Assembly: GCF_017355835.1 (NCBI RefSeq) | Contig: NZ_JAFEWF010000009.1 | Location: 62,001-126,000 of the forward strand | Length of the DNA: 64,000 nt | From: Desertivirga brevis | GTDB lineage: Bacteria; Bacteroidota; Bacteroidia; Sphingobacteriales; Sphingobacteriaceae | Direction of reading: 5' to 3' | Shown: piece by piece, positions 44,089 through 53,137 of the stretch | Layout of the letters: every line of letters starts with the position of its first letter | How positions within the stretch are numbered: the stretch's first letter is position 1 | Made by a program: the position numbers and the translations under genes | The notes under the pieces: generated by a model | Database searches by the model: none | Told to the model about the DNA's origin: nothing | Seen by the model: only the letters and a program-made list of their open reading frames with translations

Positions 44089-45216
44089 ATGAAAGCGATT
44101 ACATCATTTAATTATATACTAGGTGCAGGTTTGGCACTAGCCGGTATTTTCTTCTCCGGCTGTGATAAAGATGCCGGAAATGTCGGTTGTTCAGGAGCTC
44201 CAACTATTACAAAGGTAGTTAAGCCTACAAGCAGAACCACTACGCTTGATTCGGCTGCATTCAGGGAGTTTGTAACTATCGAGGGACAAAATTTATGCAG
44301 TGTAGAGGAAATCAGGTTTAACGATATTAAGGTAAGCAGTGAGGATTATTTTGCGACTCCTACAGAAATTACAGTCAGGGTACCATCTGACGTACCACAG
44401 GAAATAATGGACAAGGTGTTTGTGGCAACAAAAGGTGGCGAAGCAACAGCTAGCTTTGTGGTAAAAATACCTCCTCTTACAATTGCCTCCGTTGATAACG
44501 AGTATGCTCCTGCAGGTACTACAATGACCCTTGTTGGCCCTAGCTTTAAAATATACGGCTTCACGGAAGGAAAAGGTAAAGTCTTCTTTGGTGATGCAGA
44601 GGCAACAATAACTAAAGCGAGTGCAGATACCCTTTTGGTTATTGTACCAGCAAATGCGACCCAAGGTGCAGCAATCAAGGCTGTTGCCTCAAATGGTGCT
44701 ACGGGAACCTTTGCTTACCCATACAAAGACAATACTAACCTTGTGTTTGACTTTGATACAAAACCAGGCACATCCACTAGTTTTATAACTAACAGTGCCA
44801 CCCCTGGGCCAATTAGTGGTAATTATGTAAGAGTGAATAGGAATGTTCCTGTTTGGTCTGCTCAAGAATTTATTAGAGGTACTGGCAGACTAACAGCTGA
44901 TATAGTAGCTCATCCTGAAAACTACCTTTACAAGTTTGAAGTAAATACGCAGCGACCATTCAACAAGCAGGGGATTAGAATGTGGGCCGACTACGGCATA
45001 AGCGGAACTTATTACTTATGGAATCCATCTGTATCACCCTTTGATACTCAAGGTAAATGGGTTACCTATTCGATCCCTCTTTTTGATATCGTTAAAACAG
45101 CTCCTATTACAGCCAGAGCAAATAACGACTACACTTTCAGAGCAATCGTTTATGGTCCCGAAGCCTTTGATATGGATTTTTCAATGGATAATGTTCGTAT
45201 TGTTCCTAAGAAATAG
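44089..45216 (+). CDS. IPT/TIG-domain surface glycan-binding lipoprotein
   Basis: A 375-aa lipoprotein (GIFFSGCDKD lipobox). Residues 40-200 carry two IPT/TIG immunoglobulin-like domains (FVTIEGQNLCSVEEIRFNDIKV; TMTLVGPSFKIYG), and residues 215-375 a C-terminal beta-sandwich with many aromatics (YLWNPSVSPFDTQGKWVTYSIPLFDI) of the kind that binds glycan in SGBP-type proteins. It follows SusD by 23 bp and precedes a perfect hairpin. Function by analogy: surface capture of the polysaccharide. Confidence 0.88.
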   Translation: MKAITSFNYILGAGLALAGIFFSGCDKDAGNVGCSGAPTITKVVKPTSRTTTLDSAAFREFVTIEGQNLCSVEEIRFNDIKVSSEDYFATPTEITVRVPSDVPQEIMDKVFVATKGGEATASFVVKIPPLTIASVDNEYAPAGTTMTLVGPSFKIYGFTEGKGKVFFGDAEATITKASADTLLVIVPANATQGAAIKAVASNGATGTFAYPYKDNTNLVFDFDTKPGTSTSFITNSATPGPISGNYVRVNRNVPVWSAQEFIRGTGRLTADIVAHPENYLYKFEVNTQRPFNKQGIRMWADYGISGTYYLWNPSVSPFDTQGKWVTYSIPLFDIVKTAPITARANNDYTFRAIVYGPEAFDMDFSMDNVRIVPKK

Positions 45217-45232
45217 GTGTAGTATTTAAAGA

Positions 45233-45269
45233 ACTCATTTGACTCTCGCCACTTAAGAGTCAAATGAGT
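45233..45269. repeat. Perfect 14-bp inverted repeat behind the SusCD-SGBP genes
   Basis: actcatttgactct and its exact reverse complement flank a 9-base loop. No T run follows. It may cut down read-through from the three surface-protein genes into the enzyme genes, stabilise a 3' end, or bind a regulator. Confidence 0.7.
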
Positions 45270-45299
45270 AATATAATTAGTAAAATAAGAATACATTAA

Positions 45300-45989
45300 A
45301 TGAGATTTTTAAAAGCATTTTCCTTACTGACCTTGTCCTGGCTTTTGGCATTTCTGTTTAGCATGGGTATTGTTTCCACCGCGCAGGCCCAGGAAACCAG
45401 ATCTCACTATTGGAGCACAATCCAGAAATTTAAAGAACAAGACCGTCTACAAACTCCTCCAAAAAAGGCCATCTTATTTGTTGGAAGTTCTTCTTTCACA
45501 AATTGGCATTTTGCTCAGGAGATGTTCCCTGATCACAAGATCTTGAACAGAGGATTCGGGGGTTCTCAATTACCGGATGTTAAACAGTATTTCGAGCAAG
45601 TGAACTATCCACCCAAATTAAAGCAAATTGTGGTGTATGCGGGGGATAATGATATCGCAAGCGGCCAAAGTGCACAGGAGGTGTTGAATAGGTTCAAGGA
45701 TGTCTATTATCTAATCCGGAAAGACCTGCCTAAAGTAGAGATCTCCTATTTGTCTATCAAAGGTTGTCCCGGAAGGGCGCGTTCAATTCCAGTTGTAAAA
45801 GAAGCGAACCAATTAATTAAAAGCTTCCTTGCAGGACAAAAAAATACATCTTTCATTGATATTTATCATGCTACAATGATTGCTGAAGATAAACCAATGG
45901 ATGATATTTATGTGGAAGACGGGGTACATATGAACCGTAAAGGATATGAGATCTGGGCTGCAACTTTGAAACCCTATCTAAAAAAATAA
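45300..45989 (+). CDS. SGNH/GDSL hydrolase (likely acetylesterase), exported
   Basis: A 229-aa esterase. Signal peptide LLTLSWLLAFLFSMGIVSTAQAQ. SGNH blocks: Ser in FVGSSSFTNW near residue 64, Gly in RGFGGSQLPD, Asn in YAGDNDIA, and Asp207-x-x-His210 in EDGVHMNRKGY. Such enzymes remove acetyl groups from glycans; an acetylated mannan or xylan substrate would suit the neighbouring enzymes. It is the first enzyme gene after the SusCD-SGBP set, on the far side of the 14-bp inverted repeat. Confidence 0.88.
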   Translation: MRFLKAFSLLTLSWLLAFLFSMGIVSTAQAQETRSHYWSTIQKFKEQDRLQTPPKKAILFVGSSSFTNWHFAQEMFPDHKILNRGFGGSQLPDVKQYFEQVNYPPKLKQIVVYAGDNDIASGQSAQEVLNRFKDVYYLIRKDLPKVEISYLSIKGCPGRARSIPVVKEANQLIKSFLAGQKNTSFIDIYHATMIAEDKPMDDIYVEDGVHMNRKGYEIWAATLKPYLKK

Positions 45990-46014
45990 TCTTTAAGTTT
46001 CGAAAATAGAGCCA

Positions 46015-46040
46015 GCACCTGGATAACTCTTTCCAGGTGC
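46015..46040. repeat. Hairpin between SGNH and GH5 genes
   Basis: A 9-bp GC-rich stem (gcacctgga / tccaggtgc) with an 8-base loop, no T run. Possibly an mRNA stability hairpin in the operon. Confidence 0.5.
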
Positions 46041-46194
46041 GGCTTTCCAGATGCGGCACTTAAGTACGTCATTTCACCGTATCCAGATTTACTTCGGTAA
46101 ATCCCTTTATGATAAGAACACGAGCAGTCCTTCAAATCGATCGCCTTTCCCAAATGCAATTTCTCACAAACTAACCACGTAAAATTTACCAATA

Positions 46195-47271
46195 ATGAAA
46201 GCTTTTATTCCATTACTATTAATAAGTGCCCTTCTTTTTTCCTGTTCCGGGAAAAAAGAGGCTGTAGGACAAGAGCCCGCCCCTGCTCGTGAAAACAAAG
46301 TGAATACAACAGCGGAGCCTTTCGGTGTCAATCTTGCTGGAGCCGAGTTTGGAAGAATTCCAGGGGTTTTAAACACCCATTATGGATATCCAACAGCTGC
46401 TGATCTCGATTATTTCAAGTCAAAAGGATTAATGCTTATTCGTTTTCCATTCAGGTGGGAACGAGTACAGCGTACCTTAAACGGTCCACTCGATGCAGCG
46501 GAAGTCGGTAGGATGAAAACCTTTGTTGAACACGCTAAGGCTCGCAATATGAAGATCGTTTTGGATATGCATAATTACTGCCGCCGCAATCTTACTGTTG
46601 ATACTATTTTTTTTGAAATCGGAAGTGCAGAGGTCCCTCTTGCAACGGTCGGTGATGTTTGGAAGAAGCTTGCGGTCGAATTCAAGGGTTATGATAATAT
46701 ATGGGGTTACGGAATAATGAACGAGCCATATGGCCTCACTAAGCTTACCTGGTTTAATATAGCCCAGCACATTATTACCCAGATCCGTGCAGTGGATACA
46801 AAAACGACTATTGTAGTCGGCGGCGATTTTTTCAGTTCAGCATCTCAATGGAAGGCAGTCAGTGACAATTTGAAAAATCTTGTTGATCCTTCTGAAAACC
46901 TGATCTACGAGGCGCACACATATTGGGACAAAACGTCGAGCGGCACCTATACCGGCACTTACGATCAGGAAGGCGCTACCCCAAACACTGGTGTACAACG
47001 CATCACTCCCTTTGTTGAATGGTTAAAAGCTAATAAAAAGAAGGGCTTTATTGGAGAATACGGGGTTCCGAGGAATGATCCTCGATGGCTCGTAGTGCTG
47101 GACAATGCATTGAAATACATGAGAGATAATTGCGTGAATGGTTGCTACTGGGCAGCCGGACCCCGGTGGCCAGAGGATGAACATTTGTCTATTCAACCAT
47201 GGCATGGAGATTTGCCGCAAACGAGTATATTGCAAAAGTATCTGGTTACAGACCCAAAGAATTGCAATTAA
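46195..47271 (+). CDS. GH5 endo-beta-glycanase lipoprotein
   Basis: A 358-aa paralogue of the enzyme at 35910, with a lipoprotein signal (LLLISALLFSCSG) instead of a plain signal peptide. Catalytic E177 (IMNEPYG, acid/base) and E288 (IGEYGVP, nucleophile); shared FGVNLAGAEFG, DMHNYCRR and YEAHTYWD segments. The lipoprotein anchor next to SusCD suggests it works on the cell surface, making the first cuts, while the paralogue works in the periplasm. Located between two deacetylases. Confidence 0.9.
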   Translation: MKAFIPLLLISALLFSCSGKKEAVGQEPAPARENKVNTTAEPFGVNLAGAEFGRIPGVLNTHYGYPTAADLDYFKSKGLMLIRFPFRWERVQRTLNGPLDAAEVGRMKTFVEHAKARNMKIVLDMHNYCRRNLTVDTIFFEIGSAEVPLATVGDVWKKLAVEFKGYDNIWGYGIMNEPYGLTKLTWFNIAQHIITQIRAVDTKTTIVVGGDFFSSASQWKAVSDNLKNLVDPSENLIYEAHTYWDKTSSGTYTGTYDQEGATPNTGVQRITPFVEWLKANKKKGFIGEYGVPRNDPRWLVVLDNALKYMRDNCVNGCYWAAGPRWPEDEHLSIQPWHGDLPQTSILQKYLVTDPKNCN

Positions 47272-47312
47272 TAAACCACACAAAACACACTAAAAATTAA
47301 AAGAATAATAGT

Positions 47313-49355
47313 ATGAACACTCCATTCATCTATCAGGCTGGCCGGGAAAGGCGGCCCGGACTTCAACTCCGCTTACCACTTAAAAAAGGAATAATCCTCC
47401 TGTCAGCACTCTTGTTAAACGCCTTTTATGCAGATGCAAATGTTCGTTTGCCAAAGCTCTTTGGGGATGGAATGGTGCTTCAGCGCAATCAGAATATACC
47501 AGTTTGGGGCTGGGCTGATAAGGGTGAAAAGGTAACGGTAACATTCAGAGGGCAATCTAAAACAGTTAAAGCAGATAATTCAGGAAAATGGAAAGTTGAA
47601 CTTTCGCCAGAAGCTGCAGGAGGTCCTTTTAAACTGCATGTAAAGGGAAAGAACGCTATCTCCCTGAATGATGTCCTGGTAGGAGAGGTCTGGCTCTGTT
47701 CCGGGCAATCGAACATGGAATGGTCGGTTAGGGGCAGTAAAGATGCGGAGAAAGAAATACGTGAGGGTAAGTATCCCCTCATCCGCCATTTCAAAGTTCC
47801 CAATACTACAGCAAAAGATCCTCAGAATGATATAAGAGGCGGCTCATGGGTTGCGGCTTCCCCTAATACAGTTGGGGATTTTACAGCCGTAGGCTATTTC
47901 TTTGCCCGTGAGCTGTATAAAGAACTGCAGGTGCCCATCGGGCTGATCAACTCTTCCTGGGGGGGGACCGATATAGAAACCTGGATAAGCAGGTCTGCAC
48001 TTCAAAACAGCGATATCTTCAAGGCAATGATGAGAACAATGCCTGCTTCAGCGGATCTGGAATATGTGATAAAGGAACGCAAAAATCAACTTAACAAAAG
48101 GATAGTCGAATTACAGGGCAGCTTCCCTAAAGACTCGGCAGCGGCTGCGATATTTCGCCTGGCAGATTTTGACGACAGTAAGTGGCCTAAAGTTAAAGTG
48201 CCAGGCTTTTGGGAGCAATCGGTAGAGAACCTTGACGGTATTGCCTGGCTCCGTACCTCCTTCAATATAAAGCCTGAGAACGCAGGTAAACCGGCGGAGT
48301 TGCATTTGGCGATGATTGACGATTCGGACGAAACCTATGTAAACGGAACTAAGGTTGGGTCTGTAAAAAATGGTTATAATACTAACAGGGTCTACAATGT
48401 TCCGGCAGGAGTGCTGAAAGCCGGCAAGAATGTTATCTCTGTAAGAGTTGAAGACACGGGTGGTGGCGGAGGTATTTATGGGAGTGCCAACGACGTGAAA
48501 ATTCAGATGGATAATGAAACAATTCCTCTGGAGGGGCAATGGAAATTTCAGCTCGAATCCCTGCTTTCGGTAGCAAACTCCAACAGCATGAGTGATCCTA
48601 ATAGCTTTCCAACCCTGCTTTATAATGGAATGATCCATCCTCTTATTCCCTATGCCATCAAGGGCGCTTTATGGTACCAGGGAGAGAACAACGCCGGACG
48701 CGCTGTTCAATACCGGGATGCTTTCCCTCTAATGATTAATGATTGGCGCAGCAAATGGAACCAGGGTAACTTCCCATTCTACTTTGTGCAGCTCTCCAGT
48801 TGGATCGCTTCCAGTGGCGACAGTAACCATGGCAGTTCCTGGGCTGAACTACGTGAAGCGCAAACACAGACATTAAAGCTTCCTAATACCGGAATGGCAG
48901 TGACGATCGACATTGGTGAAACAAACGATATTCACCCTAAGAACAAGCAGGATGTAGGAAAACGCCTGGCTGCGGTGGCCTTAAACCAATCGTACAAAAA
49001 GGGGGGGACCTTTAAAGGACCAGCATTCGAAAAGCTCGAAATATCCGGTAATAAAGCTGTGCTTAACTTTACTGAAACGGGCTCTGGCCTCATGGCAAAA
49101 GACAAATATGGTTATCTCCGTGGTTTTGAAATTGCCGGTGCCGATCAGAAGTTTTATTACGCAAAAGGATATGTAGAAGGCAATAAAGTAATTTTAAGCA
49201 GCGACCAAGTTTCAGCACCAGTAGCTGTAAGATATGCCTGGGCTGATGATGCGGGAGATGCGAACCTCTTTAATAAAGAAGGTTTCCCTGCGGTTCCTTT
49301 CCGTACCGATAATTGGAAACCCATCACAGAAAACGTTAAATACACATTAAGATAA
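47313..49355 (+). CDS. Sialate-O-acetylesterase-type (SASA) glycan acetylesterase, exported
   Basis: A 680-aa esterase. Signal region IILLSALLLNAFYADA after a long basic stretch (residues 1-28). SASA/SGNH core: CSGQSNMEW with nucleophile Ser near residue 131, NSSWGGTDIETW, YQGENNAG and IGETNDIHP with the catalytic Asp-His pair. A GH2-like sugar-binding beta-sandwich is inserted (residues 290-400; WLRTSFNIKPENAGKPAELHL). This architecture is common in Bacteroidota acetylesterases of plant glycans. 41 bp after GH5; 11 bp before GH78. Confidence 0.92.
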   Translation: MNTPFIYQAGRERRPGLQLRLPLKKGIILLSALLLNAFYADANVRLPKLFGDGMVLQRNQNIPVWGWADKGEKVTVTFRGQSKTVKADNSGKWKVELSPEAAGGPFKLHVKGKNAISLNDVLVGEVWLCSGQSNMEWSVRGSKDAEKEIREGKYPLIRHFKVPNTTAKDPQNDIRGGSWVAASPNTVGDFTAVGYFFARELYKELQVPIGLINSSWGGTDIETWISRSALQNSDIFKAMMRTMPASADLEYVIKERKNQLNKRIVELQGSFPKDSAAAAIFRLADFDDSKWPKVKVPGFWEQSVENLDGIAWLRTSFNIKPENAGKPAELHLAMIDDSDETYVNGTKVGSVKNGYNTNRVYNVPAGVLKAGKNVISVRVEDTGGGGGIYGSANDVKIQMDNETIPLEGQWKFQLESLLSVANSNSMSDPNSFPTLLYNGMIHPLIPYAIKGALWYQGENNAGRAVQYRDAFPLMINDWRSKWNQGNFPFYFVQLSSWIASSGDSNHGSSWAELREAQTQTLKLPNTGMAVTIDIGETNDIHPKNKQDVGKRLAAVALNQSYKKGGTFKGPAFEKLEISGNKAVLNFTETGSGLMAKDKYGYLRGFEIAGADQKFYYAKGYVEGNKVILSSDQVSAPVAVRYAWADDAGDANLFNKEGFPAVPFRTDNWKPITENVKYTLR

Positions 49356-49357
49356 GC

Positions 49358-49362
49358 GGAGG
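49358..49362 (+). promoter_or_regulatory. Strong ribosome binding site fixing a TTG start
   Basis: GGAGG, four bases before TTG at 49367. No ATG or GTG in the frame gives the signal peptide, so the GH78 gene probably starts with TTG. Confidence 0.7.
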
Positions 49363-49366
49363 ACCT

Positions 49367-52060
49367 TTGAAAGGAATTATTTTGAAAGCTTCAGGCACAG
49401 TCGTTTTTGCTGTGCTTGCGGCTGTTTCAGCTGTAAATGCACAATGCAGGCCCTCGAACCTGCAATGCGAATACCTGGAGAATCCCCTCGGCATTGATGC
49501 CGCTTCTCCTCGTTTAACCTGGAACCTGGAAACCTGTAGTGATATAAAATCTCAAAGATCTTATAAAGTTATAGTAGGAATCGATTCGCTTGCGGTGGTG
49601 TCAGGCAAAGGAAATATTTGGGAGTCAGGGAAAGTGGATTCCGATAAAATGAGAGTGCTTATTCCTGCCAATACCCTTAGACCCTTTACACATTATTATT
49701 GGGCAGTGCAGGTATGGGATGATCAAAACAGGCCACCAGGTAATAGTAGCGCTTCTTTTGAAACCGGCCTGTTGAAATCAAACTGGCAGGGTTCCTGGAT
49801 CACCGATGCGAACGATATAAATATTAAACAAGCTCCTTATTTTCGAAAAACCTTTAACAGCTCGAAAAAGATAAAATCTGCAAGAGCTTATGTTGCAGCT
49901 GCAGGCCTGTACGAGTTGTACCTGAACGGGCAAAAAGTAGGTAATCATCGTCTTGATCCTATGTACACCCGCTATGATCGTCGTACCTTATATCTAACCC
50001 ATGATGTTACTTCCTTAATAAAAGCCGGGCAAAATGCTATTGGAGTCCTTCTGGGCAACGGCTGGTACAATCACCAGTCAACCGCCGTCTGGTTCTTCGA
50101 TCAGGCTCCCTGGCGTGCCCGTCCGAAGTTCTGTATGGACCTTCGCATTACTTATGAAGACGGATCAGTAGAAACCATCACTTCCGATAATTCCTGGAAA
50201 ACCTCTTTCGGTCCCCTGGTGTTCAACAGCATTTACACTGCCGAGCATTATGATGCCCGGTTGGATAATCAGGGATGGAACACACCTTCCTTCGACGATT
50301 CTAAGTGGAAGAACGTGATCTATACCTCTGCACCTTCAAACAATATTGTGTCCCAGCAAGTGCGGCCTATTCGCGACCTGCAGGAAATTAAGGCTGTAAG
50401 TATTAGGAAGATCAGTGCCACGAATTATGTTATAGACTTTGGCCGCAACTTCTCCGGAGTAAGCGAGATCAAGCTGAAAGGGGCCGAAGGCACAACACTC
50501 AGACTAATTCATGGCGAGCGACTGAAAAAAGATGGTAAAGTTGATCTAAGCAACATCGATTACCATTACCGCCCTACCGATGATAAAGATCCTTTTCAGA
50601 CAGATATTTTTATCCTGTCGGGTAAGGGAGAGGAGAGCTTCCGGGCACGGTTTAACTATAAAGGTTTTCAGTATGTAGAAATTGTTAGTGATAAACCAGT
50701 CGAGCTAAATAAAGAAAGTCTTAAGGCTTATTTTATGCACAGCGATGTTCCTGCTTTAGGCAAAGTAAATTCATCTAGCCAACTTCTAAATAAAATTTGG
50801 CAGGCCACGAATAACTCCTATTTATCCAACTTGTTCGGATACCCGACCGATTGCCCGCAAAGGGAAAAGAATGGATGGACTGGCGATGCGCATATAGCCG
50901 TAGAAACAGGCCTTTATAATTTCGACGGTATTACCATTTATGAAAAATGGCTGGCAGACCATCGCGATGAGCAGCAGCCTAATGGTGTGCTTCCGGCAAT
51001 AATTCCTACTGGTATGTGGGGTTACGATTGGGCAAATGGACCTGACTGGACCAGTACGATTGCCATCATTCCCTGGAACGTTTACCTGTTCTATGGCGAT
51101 GATCAGATCCTGGAGAAGAATTACGATAACATCAAAAAGTATGTGGATTATATAGATGGAAAAAGTCCTTCTGGCCTAACCGACTGGGGCTTGGGCGATT
51201 GGATACCGATCAAGTCGGAGTCGAACAAGGAGCTCACTTCCTCCATATACTTTTTCGTAGATGCTTCTATCCTTGCCAAAGCAGCAAAAGTTTTAGGAAA
51301 GCTTGAGGATCACCAGAAGTACATAGCACTTTCAGAAAAGATAAAGAATGCTATTAATGCAAAGTTCCTGAACCGCGAAACTGGAATATATGCCAGTGGA
51401 ATGCAAACAGAGTTAAGCGCCCCTCTATTCTGGGGTATCGTACCTGAGGATCTGCAACTTTTGGTAGCTAAAAATTTGGCACAAAAGGTGGAAGCTGCGG
51501 GCAGCATGGACGTAGGATTACTCGGTTCCAAAACAATCCTCAATGCTTTAAGCGAAAATGGATATGCAGACCTGGCCTACAAATTGGCCTCAAGGGAATC
51601 TTACCCTTCATGGGGATGGTGGATAAAAAATGGAGCGACCACTTTATACGAAAACTGGAAGATCGAGGGCAGTTCTGACATTTCCTTGAACCATATCATG
51701 TTTGGCGAGATCGGTGCCTGGTATTATAAGGCGCTGGGAGGGATCTATCCCGATCCTTCTGCTCCAGGTTTCAAGAATACCATCATCAGACCAAATTTTG
51801 TCAGTGGTCTCGATGCTTTTGAAGCCAGTCATAAAAGTCCTTTTGGCACAGTCTCCTCTGCCTGGAAGAAAAAGGGGAATATGATAACATACCATCTTTC
51901 CATCCCGGCTAACAGTACGGCTACCGTTTTTCTGAAAGCAAAAAATATCAAGGCGGAGAGCGGTAAAGGCTTCAACAATAAAGCGATCTTCCTTAACACT
52001 AATGGAGTGCAAAAAGCAGAACTCCCTTCGGGAAAATATAAGCTTAGCATTGAACTGTAA
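49367..52060 (+). CDS. GH78 alpha-L-rhamnosidase, exported
   Basis: An 897-aa enzyme that removes terminal alpha-L-rhamnose with inversion. It starts at TTG (signal KASGTVVFAVLAAVSAVNA). Domains in order: fibronectin-like (25-130), two beta-sandwich carbohydrate-binding modules (135-340; AYVAAAGLYELYLNGQKVG, WYNHQSTAVWFF), catalytic (alpha/alpha)6 barrel (about 480-790; TDCPQREKNGWTGDAHIA with the general acid Glu, PDWTSTIAIIPW, WWIKNGATTLYENW) and C-terminal beta-sandwich. Last gene of the SusCD-enzyme operon; rhamnose is unusual in a mannan locus, so the natural substrate may be a decorated glycan. Confidence 0.94.
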   Translation: MKGIILKASGTVVFAVLAAVSAVNAQCRPSNLQCEYLENPLGIDAASPRLTWNLETCSDIKSQRSYKVIVGIDSLAVVSGKGNIWESGKVDSDKMRVLIPANTLRPFTHYYWAVQVWDDQNRPPGNSSASFETGLLKSNWQGSWITDANDINIKQAPYFRKTFNSSKKIKSARAYVAAAGLYELYLNGQKVGNHRLDPMYTRYDRRTLYLTHDVTSLIKAGQNAIGVLLGNGWYNHQSTAVWFFDQAPWRARPKFCMDLRITYEDGSVETITSDNSWKTSFGPLVFNSIYTAEHYDARLDNQGWNTPSFDDSKWKNVIYTSAPSNNIVSQQVRPIRDLQEIKAVSIRKISATNYVIDFGRNFSGVSEIKLKGAEGTTLRLIHGERLKKDGKVDLSNIDYHYRPTDDKDPFQTDIFILSGKGEESFRARFNYKGFQYVEIVSDKPVELNKESLKAYFMHSDVPALGKVNSSSQLLNKIWQATNNSYLSNLFGYPTDCPQREKNGWTGDAHIAVETGLYNFDGITIYEKWLADHRDEQQPNGVLPAIIPTGMWGYDWANGPDWTSTIAIIPWNVYLFYGDDQILEKNYDNIKKYVDYIDGKSPSGLTDWGLGDWIPIKSESNKELTSSIYFFVDASILAKAAKVLGKLEDHQKYIALSEKIKNAINAKFLNRETGIYASGMQTELSAPLFWGIVPEDLQLLVAKNLAQKVEAAGSMDVGLLGSKTILNALSENGYADLAYKLASRESYPSWGWWIKNGATTLYENWKIEGSSDISLNHIMFGEIGAWYYKALGGIYPDPSAPGFKNTIIRPNFVSGLDAFEASHKSPFGTVSSAWKKKGNMITYHLSIPANSTATVFLKAKNIKAESGKGFNNKAIFLNTNGVQKAELPSGKYKLSIEL

Positions 52061-52063
52061 GGA

Positions 52064-52939
52064 TTAAACAAATACCCGTACACCGGAAAAGTTCTCTCTG
52101 AATTCTTTCGGTGTACATCCTTTTTTCTTTTTAAACAGTCTGTTGAAGTTTGAGATATTATTAAAACCGCAAAGATAGCAGATCTCGGTGATGGAATGAG
52201 TGGTGTCAATTAACATTCTCGAGGCGTGGCCCAGTCTTATTTCGTTCAAACTGCTGATGAAAGTATTCCCTGTTCTTTTTTTGATAAAGCGACTGAAAGA
52301 CTCTTCGGTCATATTCACCAGCTTAGCAATATCGATCAGGGAAATTTCCTTTTGATAATTCTCATTCATATACTGGAATGCTTTATCCAGGCGCCGGCTG
52401 TTATAATTATAGCTCTGGCTGTTTAAAAATGAAGTATCTGAAAGGGCTATAATGTTACGGGAGGTAGAGAGATCATGTAATAAACTGATCAGGTCGAGTA
52501 CCGAATCAAAACCGCTCCGCTGACTCAATTGCTGTAACCTAGGCAGTACCAGTTGAATAGCTTCCGGTGGAAAACTTACCCCTCTGGCACTCATTTCGAG
52601 TAATTTCTTTATAAAACTAAGCTGGTTTCTGGATAAAAATCTATCATCAAACAAGTCCTTATGCCATTGTATAGTGATCTCGGTAATTTCTGTAGTACAT
52701 TCATGAGTGAACCAGGCATGCGGAATATTCGGACCAACCAATACCAACTCATAATCTCCGATCACATCGATATGTCCTCCAATGATCCTTTTGGCCCCTT
52801 TCGCGTTCAGGATCAAGTTTAATTCATATTCATCATGAAAGTGAAGGGGGAAATTGAACTCTTTCTTAACCCTTGAAAAAATGGTAAAACAGTCATTCGG
52901 GGTTAAAGGAGTAATTTCCTTGATAATACTCTTGTTCAT
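52064..52939 (-). CDS. AraC-family regulator with cupin domain
   Basis: A 291-aa regulator, domain order like the one at 6460: cupin sensor (HFHDEYELNLILN; GPNIPHAWF) and C-terminal double helix-turn-helix (SLIDIAKLVNMTEESFSRFIKKRTGNT; SITEICYLCGFNNISNFNRLFKKKKGCTPKEF). It is divergent from the symporter-GH130 operon, with shared motif site F in the 198-bp gap, and convergent (3-bp gap) with GH78. It is the best candidate in the window for the protein that reads the shared motif, although no binding data can be drawn from sequence. Confidence 0.93.
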   Translation of the reverse strand: MNKSIIKEITPLTPNDCFTIFSRVKKEFNFPLHFHDEYELNLILNAKGAKRIIGGHIDVIGDYELVLVGPNIPHAWFTHECTTEITEITIQWHKDLFDDRFLSRNQLSFIKKLLEMSARGVSFPPEAIQLVLPRLQQLSQRSGFDSVLDLISLLHDLSTSRNIIALSDTSFLNSQSYNYNSRRLDKAFQYMNENYQKEISLIDIAKLVNMTEESFSRFIKKRTGNTFISSLNEIRLGHASRMLIDTTHSITEICYLCGFNNISNFNRLFKKKKGCTPKEFRENFSGVRVFV

Positions 52940-53045
52940 GCTTGGCGATTTATAACAGGTTAATTAAGTACTATATTTTTATTAGGATAAATTTATTTTA
53001 ATTGGAATCTACGAGCAAATTTTGCGGGAAATTATATAGGGTTTG

Positions 53046-53089
53046 GATAAAAAAGTATTAGTACTAAATCCGCTCTTTGCAGACCTTTA
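53046..53089 (+). promoter_or_regulatory. Shared motif and -7-like element, site F (AraC/symporter gap)
   Basis: gataaaaaagtattag with core at 53048-53059 and GACCTTTA (kAnnTTTr) beginning exactly 34 bases after the core start, at 53082. The symporter start is 49 bases after that element. Confidence 0.8.
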
Positions 53090-53137
53090 CGATTGTAAAC
53101 CTATAAGGAATTTAATACAAACCACGCAGCACACACG

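Noticed and set aside
22184..53061. Shared motif as half of an AraC direct repeat with a second half at fixed distance
   Set aside because: Related A-rich strings occur near sites A, C and E, but at different distances (28 upstream, 21 and 25 downstream), so no fixed second half is supported.
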